A DNA stretch of 64,000 nt, from NCBI GenBank assembly GCA_958295665.1, contig OY282559.1, positions 262,390,245 through 262,454,244 on the forward strand. Reading direction: 5' to 3'. The first letter of the stretch is position 1; every line of letters starts with the position of its first letter. Below the pieces are notes generated by a model. The model was not told the DNA's origin. It saw nothing but the letters and a program-made list of their open reading frames with translations, and ran no database searches. The DNA is from Tipula vernalis (lineage: Eukaryota > Arthropoda > Insecta > Diptera > Tipulidae). This document shows positions 56,190-64,000 of the stretch, one piece after another. The position numbers and the translations under genes are program-made.

Positions 56190-57768
56190 ATGATGAGTGG
56201 CAGCAGTAAAAGCACATACAAAATTTGTGGGATAAAATGCGCTGTACGGCTTCTAGAAGCAGTAATCCTGAAACAAAATTTTTTGCTTTTCCTTCGGATA
56301 GAGATCTGTTTAATGTTTGGATTACCAAATGTGGGTTAAACGGAAGCAATTTACGAAAAAGACTGCAGGTTTGTGAAAAACATTTCAATCCTGAATTAAT
56401 AGGAAAGCGTAAGCTTAAAAAGAAATCAGTTTCAGAATATTATTTAAAATATCAATACTTAAAAACTGACGATGAAGTTCCGGAACGTTTTCAAAATATA
56501 AAAACCTATTCAATCAAACAGCAGTTCAGCTATGGTTTCTTCATTCCACGAATATGATAACATTTCTTCTACCGTAATGACTGAAAAAGAAAATTTAGCA
56601 GTATCGTGCAATAATTGCTTAGTAAATATAAAAAACTGTTTTTATCAATATAAACGGAAGTATGAGGAATCCGTAAAAATAATTCAAGCTTTAAAAGACA
56701 AAATCGTACTTGGAAGAAAACAAAAATTTAATTTTTATTGTCTTAGTATGCAAAGTCTCAAGGATAAAATAAATCAGGTGCGGAAAAAATCCTTATCCAT
56801 ACCAATAGAATCTTTGCCCAATTTAAGCTCACATGCAAAGGAGTTTAGGAAAATGATTTTATCCAAAAAACCTAAAGAGTGGCCGATGGAACAAAAAAAC
56901 TGGCGCAACAAATTTATTTTAAATCACCTGCGTGTTAGATTTCGTCGTTATGCTGATGGCCATTAATAAAAAAATTTAAAACAAGGCTTAAATGAGTCCG
57001 TCCCCTAAGCATTAAAAAATGAAGTCTCGGCATGGATACAAAGTCAAAAAAAATCATTTTAATTTTCGATGAAGTTTCAATTTGGCAGGACTTAGAGTAT
57101 GACCCAGTTTGCGATGTAATCGATGGCTTCAGGCAAACAAATAATGATAGGTCCGGCTGCTTAGCAAAATGTTTAACTGTTTTCATGATTCGCGGATTAC
57201 TAGAACCTTACAAATTCATGATTTCGTATCATGCTACAGAAAAAAATATGGATGAGGTAACAATATCTGAAGTGCTTTTAAGCACTATTAAGGTTTTGAT
57301 TGATGTTGGTCTCGATGTTATATCCATTGTGTGCGATCAGGGGCCAAACAATCGAAAATTAAAAATAATTTACTAAGTGGAGACTTAGAAACTCCGGATG
57401 GAATTGCCAGTTGGGCTATTTTAAAAGAACTATATGAGTATGAACAAAATTGTAGCACAAAATTATGCCCAAAATTGAAATCTCGTCATATGTATCCTAA
57501 CGCTTTCGAAAAAATAAGGGTAAAACTAGCAACGGAAGCATTAAGTCGCACAGTAGCCGCCGGCATAAAAACCATGCATGAGTTCGGCACATTCTCGAAT
57601 AACTGCAGCAAGTTTGCTCTCTCAACGGCGAATTTCGATAACTTGAATAGCAGAAACCTTTTCCATTGCGGATTACAATTAAATAGTCCTATTTACACTA
57701 ATTTGGAAATGATGCAGGAATATTTCCAAAACAGCAAGCTGCACAAAAATAACCTATATATTACTTAA
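56190..57768 (+). pseudogene. P-element-like (THAP9-related) transposase
   Basis: The THAP domain is split by a frameshift near 56240. ICGIKC, the first cysteine pair, is in one frame. KFFAFPSDRDLFNVWITKCG and VCEKHFNPELIGKRKL, with the remaining Cys/His and the FPSD core, are in the other. A helical stretch follows, then LPNLSSHAKEFRKMILSKKP. The RNase H-like catalytic region has LIFDEVSIWQDLEYDPVCDV, CLTVFMIRGLLEPYKFMISY and IVCDQGPNNRK. The last frame (57331-57768) has YPNAFEKIRVKLATEALSRT and FDNLNSRNLFHCG. The stretch between CDQG and that segment is shortened, so part of the GTP-binding insert is deleted. At least four breaks; non-functional. Terminal repeats not found. Confidence 0.85.
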
Positions 57769-58659
57769 CTGGAATCAAAGCAACCTTGATTATACAAAGC
57801 CATAGTCTAAAAACACAGCTTTTATAAAGGAATTAGGAACGAGGAAAATACCAAACTTTTCATAGTAAAATACACAAAACATATGGGAAATCACTTTTTT
57901 TCCTAAGACAAATTTTTAAATGAAAACGTTACAAATTCTTAAATATGATTTCTGAAATACTTTCATAAATGTTTAAATTCCAACATACATATATGAATAT
58001 CGTTTAAGTAAATCGTTTTCATTTTCTTGTAATAATTAATTTATTTAAACCAAAATATTAAAAAAAATTCATAACAACAGTATTCTAGTCAAATTGAAAT
58101 AAAAGCTTACTACGATTTGTTTAGCCATTAAGTCAATATACATTATATAGATGGCAGTGATGGCCGTAAAAATTTGGAAAAATCGTACCAAAAATTACCA
58201 CCTGGGGAAATTTCAAGTTCAAAAATTGTAGGAAAAGCAAAACAAATTCACAAAATATAGGAACATGTGATAATTTTGTGATTAAATAATTTTTTTTCGT
58301 ATTTTTCTGTTAACTTTTTAGACATCTTACGTAGACTAGTAAAACTAAACATACACTGTCAAATTTAGAATGTTAAAAACACAATTTCCTACCTATTATA
58401 TTTTTGATAGCTAGTATACAAAAATATTATTATTATACTATCAACTTCGGTTTTCTATCGTCGTAGTATTAGAGTATAATACTATTATACTATTATACTA
58501 TGACGATGGGAAATCGGTATATGCCTCAAGCTAAATAATATATTAGTATTTATTAGTCTATTGTCTAACTCTACAAAGAATAGACGGATTTTAATATTCC
58601 TTGTTTTTCCTTGTTAAATGGAACAAATTATTTAACTACCGATTTAGTTTATGTTGCGG
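57769..58659. other. Non-coding stretch with a hairpin
   Basis: No gene. Near 58446-58520 the arms CTATCGTCGTAGTA and its near inverse flank a TATTATAC-rich loop. Confidence 0.5.
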
Positions 58660-60203
58660 CAAGCGTTTTAATTAAAAATACTAATGATATTCGTTTGGAT
58701 GATTATCAGTCATATCAAGTTATGCAGCTTTGATTTTGAACAACGTTTATATGAGCGTTATATTTAAAACTCAGGAAAGGATTATAAGGAACATCAAACC
58801 GGTTATCAATTACAATGTTCGATCGTGATCTGGGTTGATTTTCTAAATTAGTAGGAGGCCGTCACCTATATGTTGGATAATTATCTACGGAAATGTCAGT
58901 CTCACTGCAGTAACTTTTTGGGAATTGTTTTGAACATTTTCCATCAACCATGCAAACACAATTTCTGTTCAATTCTCCACATGGACCATGAATATTTTGT
59001 TTTATAATTATTTCATAAGGTCGTGGTTGTTCATTCTGATCTGGAATTTCAGCGCAAATTATATTGTCAATATCATCGGATGTTCTAAATTTATCCTCAT
59101 TTTTATGCGTGAATAGACAATGTGTGTGTGGTAATCCACGTTTTTGATGTTCAATTGTATAAACGTACGAAACAACAGTTCTAAATATCTGCTTTTTAAC
59201 AATATCATCTAAAAATACTTTTAGCTTTAAATTAAAAACTCGTGTAACTATATCCGGGCGGTCTAGAGGATTTTGAAAAGTTTAAAGTTCTTCTTTAATT
59301 TCTATCCACGATGGATTACACGTGAATGTAATAAATAAATCAGGACGACCAAATTTGCGAGCCATTGCCATATTATCTTGATATAATTTTGCCATAAACC
59401 GTGGCCCGCCAGTAAATGAAGAGGGCAGTATATACAAATTACCTATACTAACATTTCTATTTTGAGCTAAGTTATTGACATAATCTAAAAGACTTTGATA
59501 AGATTCCACACGAAGAGATCGCTGATTGGTTCGTATAAAATTTAATATATCTATTAGCTTCAACTCTAGCGTAGCAATAAACTAAGTATTAAGTATTGCT
59601 GAAATAGTTTCCCACCAAAAACGTTGAAACGGACTGCAATTTTATGGGAATAAAATTGTAGTGCTGTATCAATTTGTTTGGATCATGGATTAATTCTTTT
59701 CATGGTTCTAGAGTCAGCTGGATGTACAGCAAAGTCGAGTGTAGCTGGTATATTACCATCGCGACCTGAAACAAAACTCAATGCAACATCATCAGAATTC
59801 GTCGGAGAATTGTAAACACGTTGATCATCGTGTAAATTTCGAGTAAAAATTAGTGGTTAAACGTTATTTATAGGATGACCATTTAGTGTAGCATCCTCAA
59901 CTTCATTTTGATAAACATCTCTAAGTTTCTTGCATAAGGAGAATTTTGAAGAACGGTAGAAATGATTGTCATTATTTCACGATTGCAAGATGCATTAGCT
60001 GGATTATTCATACGAATATTAACAGCAGTATCCAAGTCATAGATAAATAAATCTGCGTAAGCAATTTCTCTACAGTGATCATAGTAGTTTGCAGAATTTA
60101 AGGAGAGGTCAATAGGAATATTTTCAACTGATCGATGATTTACTTCACTTGATATTTTAAAACAATAAACGCTTCCTGGCATGTCATGTATTTTAGCAGC
60201 CAT
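58660..60203 (-). pseudogene. Helitron Rep (HUH) remnant
   Basis: The minus frame 59563-59282 has LYILPSSFTGGPRFMAKLYQ and FGRPDLFITFTCNPSWIEIK, typical of the Helitron helitron-like N-terminal domain. Downstream in another frame are LQNPLDRPDIVTRVFNLKLK, then EHQKRGLPHTHCLF, which contains the HUH histidines, then DNIICAEIPD, NIHGPCGELN and KCSKQFPKSYCSETDISVDN. Upstream, a frame at 60203-59883 may be the preceding part. No helicase domain is seen. Stops at several sites. Role: rolling-circle transposition; now dead. Confidence 0.8.
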
Positions 60204-60529
60204 AGAAGAAAATACATACCTCAGTAGGTACCTAGGGTAACCAGGTCATAAACGACTAAAGCTGGCCGAAGTCTGAAAAAATCGCCTTAAAAAAAGCAGG
60301 ACCGCTATTAAATCACGAAATATGTTTGTATTTGATTTTAAAAAAACTTGCTACCTGAAATTGGTTTAGAGGCGACGACTGGTTACAAAACATGGACGTG
60401 GTGGAATCTCATCTAGAAAAGTTTTTAACCCGCCAATTTGATCATTTAATCGTTTGACGCATTGATCATTAAATATATTGGTTAAGTCAGAAAATATATT
60501 TCAATGGAACTTGTGCGTAATCACAGCAG

Positions 60530-61390
60530 TTCCGTTTAGGTCAAAGATAGATTTTCTTAAATGAAACATGGCCAGAATTCAACAAATATTGCAAGACAAT
60601 ATAATGATTCTGTGGATTTTAGAAAAAAATTTGGGGAAATTAGATTTGCCAAAGAAAAATTTGTTTTTACTTTCATAACCACTCTAGGCCCTTACAACAT
60701 TCCCGGGTTCCAGCACCAAATGGAGCACGTTTGACAATGGTTTTTAGTGAAATTTTAATAAAATCTAATATAAAACAGAATTCTGAAAGCTCTGAAAATT
60801 TCTTGGGTCACCTTATTTGGGGTCGCATTTCTTTTAATAAAATAAGAGGCAAATTTAATAAATATTGCGGAACACCACTAATGATACTTTCCCTAATTTT
60901 CTTTTTTTTAGGTGGCACGTTTGTGGATGGATTTTAATATAATTGTATATCTGAGATTTGAGATTCTTTAAGTAGTTCCTAATATAACATTTATTAATTC
61001 CGGCTCTGGAAAATTCCTTTGGCCATGTCATCTGAAGTCGGACTTCTTAATTAAACCATGGCTCAAATACAGGATGAGTTGAAACTTTAAATTAATAAAA
61101 GATATTCACCAAATTTATTTGTATATACTTAGCTAATTCAGACTAGTTTCCAGCATCAAATGGATGGAACCAACATATTTGTTGATGAATTTTAGAGTAA
61201 TCTATTATCTGCGATATTTTGTAAATTCTATAAATAATTCCTATTATAAAACCTATTATTTCATGGCCTAAAAAATTTTTCTGCCATAAGGTATAGGGGA
61301 TCAGAATTTTTTAAATAAAACGTGGCCCAACTGCAAGAAATATTTTGGAACACTAAGTAGTTGAAAACAATTTCAATTGTTATAACAAAC
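60530..61390. repeat. Degenerate repeat of about 225-265 bp, four copies
   Basis: Equivalent landmarks recur: AAATGAAACATGGCCAGAAT near 60556, AAAATAAGAGGCAAATTTAA near 60840, TTAAACCATGGCTCAAATAC near 61052 and AATAAAACGTGGCCCAACTG near 61314. GGAAAATTCCTTTGGCCAT-like and TTCCAGCACCAAATGGAGC-like pieces recur in step. A fifth partial copy is at 63655-63760, beyond the short-unit array. Confidence 0.65.
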
Positions 61391-61499
61391 GCCTCTAAAA
61401 TTTTACTGTAAAATTTATAATTCTTTGCAAAACCAATTTAAAACCAAAAATTCAAATGATTTGTCGTTTTTTTTAAAATACAAGTATTTTCCCACCCTG

Positions 61500-63535
61500 T
61501 CTGAGATAATGGGATTTTGACAAGATACATCAAACTCTGATAGTAATATAAAATTCTGATAGTATCTGACAAATTCTGAGCTTGGTTAAAGAATTCTGAA
61601 GAAATATTGTGAATTCCGACATAATACGTGGAATTCTGACATCATAGGTTTACCAAATTCTAAAAGATTTATCGAATTGTATAAAGCGAATTTTGAAATG
61701 ATATATCGAATTCTGACATATGGTATTTCGAATTCCTACATGATGTATAGAATCCGGATATTAAGTCGAATTCTGAGACGACATAATTAATTTTGACATC
61801 ATGTGTCGAATTTCGACTTAATTCTGACAGATATTTTGATGTATTACATCGAATTCTGAGATAATATATCCGAATTCTGAAATATTATATAGAATACTGA
61901 TATGATAGGTATACCAAAATCTAAAAAATTTATCGTACATTTGAAATAGTATATCGAATTCTGACATATGATGTTTCGAATTCTTACTTGATGTAAAGAA
62001 ACCGGATATTAAATCAAATTCTAAGACAACATAATGAATTTTGACATCATGTGTCGAATTTCGACATAATTCTGACAAAAACATTGAATTCGGATAGAAT
62101 ATAGTAAATTCTGAGATGAAATATCCGAATTCTGACATATATGTCATATTATATAGAACTGGCATGATAGGTATATCAAATTCTAAAAGATTTATCGAAT
62201 TCTTACAGTATACAACGAATTTTGAGATGGTATGTTGAATTCTGACATATCGAACATGACATAAAAAAGTGACACAACTCTAAGAATTGAATTTTTAAGA
62301 TTTTTCGTCAAAAAGATACGCAATAATCGATTTCATAACCTGACATAATGGGGATAGTGACCATAGTGGTCATAGTTATTTTACAAAGCAAGAGACGGCT
62401 TAATTTTCGGATCTTTCTTTTTTTGACGCCCATAGAGAATAGTACAGTATGTATAATCAAAATTAGCATGTTTTATATTGCTCTCCTGAAAAATTTGAAA
62501 TTTTGAGTTGTCAATATTCTTGTCACGTGCGATGTATATCAAATTCAGACGTATTATATGGAATACTGACATGATAGGTATATCAACTTCTAAAATATTT
62601 ATCGAATTCTGACAATATATAACGAATTTTGAGATTGAATATCGAATTCTGACATAATTTGTAGAATCCTTACATTACATATGAAATATAATGAATGTTA
62701 CAGTTTGTATCGAATTCTGAGATGACATATCAAACTCTGACATATGTTTCGAATTCTTACATGATGTATAGAAAATGGATATTGAGTCGAATTCTGAGAC
62801 GACATAACGGATTTTGACATCATGTGTCGTATTTTGATATAATTCTGACAAAAATATTGAATTCTGATAGTACATATGTATGAGATGATATATCGAATTA
62901 TGACATTATATTTCGAATTTTTACGTGATACATATATAGAATTTTCGTATGGAATGTCGAATTCTGGCATGTATATAGAATTCAGACATATTATATAGAA
63001 TATGACATAATATATCAAATTCTGACAGATGTATCGAATCCGATAGTATGTATCGAATTCTAACATGAAATTTTAAATTCTTAATGATATACATAATTCG
63101 GATGTGAAATATATAAATTTGAATATAATAAGTTCTGAAAATATATAGCGAATTCTGATATGGTATTTCAAATCCTTAGGTTATATATCGAACTCTGGCA
63201 TGATATAACGAACTTTGACATAATAATTAAGTATAAAGAATACTGACTGGATATATCAAATTCTGAGATGATTTATGATGATATCCCAAATTCTGACAAA
63301 TATCAACGATTTATCAAATTCTGACTGATGCGTCGACAATATATACATATAAAGCAAATTCTGAGATGATATATCAAATTCTGATATGATATTTCGAATT
63401 ATTATGTTGAATTCTGTGATGATATATCGAATTCTGACATGAATAAGATACATATGACGAATTTGGAAATGATATGTCGAACTCTGAGATGATAGATCGA
63501 ATTCTGATAGTAAATGGCGAATTCTAAGATGGTTT
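61500..63535. repeat. 2-kb degenerate tandem repeat, unit near TATATCGAATTCTGACAT
   Basis: GAATTC followed by TGA recurs every 15-40 bp across the whole stretch with many variants and small indels, often as ATATCGAATTCTGACAT or ATAGAATTC. GAATTC is the EcoRI site, so digestion should give a dense ladder. The minus-strand frames here (SEFDI, RIRYI repeats) are translations of the array, not genes. It lies between two parts of the larger repeat. Confidence 0.85.
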
Positions 63536-64000
63536 ATTTAAGCCTAACGCGATTAATATATAGATTTATGATAGTAACTATAAGTACTCATACTAATGGT
63601 ATTATGACCGATACCATAAATCACAAATTAGAATTACCAATTTTGGTTTTCCATATATAGCCAGCCCCTCCGGCACCGAATGGAATACACACATTTGTCG
63701 TTGTGTTTTAGTGAAATTTTATATCGGAGATGTTAAGCCGATTCTATATAAATAGTTCCTAGGTTAGGTTTGGGTGGCGGTCCACAAGGACCAGGCGCAG
63801 ACACAAAAATGGTCCGTAGCCATAAATAGTTCCTAACCTTAAACATATTATATCACACAAGACGAATGAAATTTCCCACATCACACTGCATAAATCTAGA
63901 CTTCTATACAACTTTCCAGTCTGGAAAGTTTAAATCACTGCAGAAATTATCTTACAGTATTATTTTTATATAGAAGTGCTAATTTTCCGTACATCGTTTT
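63536..64000. other. End of window, partial repeat copy
   Basis: A partial fifth copy of the roughly 250-bp repeat (CCGGCACCGAATGGAA, GTTTTAGTGAAATTTTATAT) stands at 63655-63760. It is followed by GGTTTGGGTGGCGGTCCACA, a GC-richer piece that may be a SINE or part of another element. No gene. Confidence 0.45.

Noticed and set aside
61818..63453. Minus-strand frames with repeated SEFDI/RIRYI motifs, which look like a repeat protein
   Set aside because: The motif is the translated tandem repeat; stops and frame shifts follow the DNA unit, not a protein.

Overview
The window reads as AT-rich repetitive DNA from an arthropod, most likely an insect. The evidence is the mix of transposon families: Jockey-, R1- and CR1/L2-type non-LTR elements, three BEL/Pao elements, CsRn1- and mdg3/Osvaldo-type Ty3/gypsy elements, mauritiana-like mariner, piggyBac, P-like, MULE and Helitron. 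A fly is plausible, but the order cannot be fixed from the sequence. I found no host gene I can defend. Nearly every protein-coding signal belongs to a mobile element, and most copies carry frameshifts, stops or deletions.

Layout. 0-2 kb: a mariner 3' end. 2.07-8.26 kb: a structurally complete BEL/Pao element on the minus strand (BEL-1), with two LTRs, a primer-binding site, a polypurine tract and a 5-bp target duplication. 8.3-15 kb: no genes, but at least four inverted-repeat elements. 15.3-17.6 kb: a BEL gag fragment (BEL-2) abutting a mariner that is itself split by a foldback element. 18.1-19.7 kb: a 15-bp repeat array beside an 86-bp perfect palindrome, then an R1-clade non-LTR tail set between two (TG)n tracts. 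19.8-22.6 kb: a decayed FLYWCH-MULE and a decayed non-LTR endonuclease. 25.8-28.6 kb: a CsRn1-like gypsy. 28.6-29.8 kb: an envelope-like fragment on the opposite strand, just downstream of a tRNA-Lys-type primer-binding site. 31.2-35.8 kb: BEL-3, with gag-protease and an intact integrase but no reverse transcriptase. 36-40 kb: a CR1/L2 tail, a piggyBac and an mdg3/Osvaldo-like gypsy. 40.2-43.3 kb: a longer CR1/L2 copy. 43.3-50.2 kb: probably one MULE with long AT-rich ends and a spliced FLYWCH-transposase gene. 50.2-54.8 kb: a nearly intact Jockey-clade element. 56.2-57.8 kb: a P-like element. 58.7-60.2 kb: a Helitron Rep remnant. 60.5-63.8 kb: a degenerate repeat of roughly 250 bp interrupted by 2 kb of a short EcoRI-site-rich tandem repeat.

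These genes do not cooperate as a pathway; each set served its own element. The least familiar material is a group of small elements built from tandem units of about 15 bp arranged in inverted halves around CpG-rich perfect palindromes. Three loci share one unit and another locus uses a different unit with the same architecture. I see no new multigene system. Start codons were checked only where stated, because several long frames begin with TTG or GTG.
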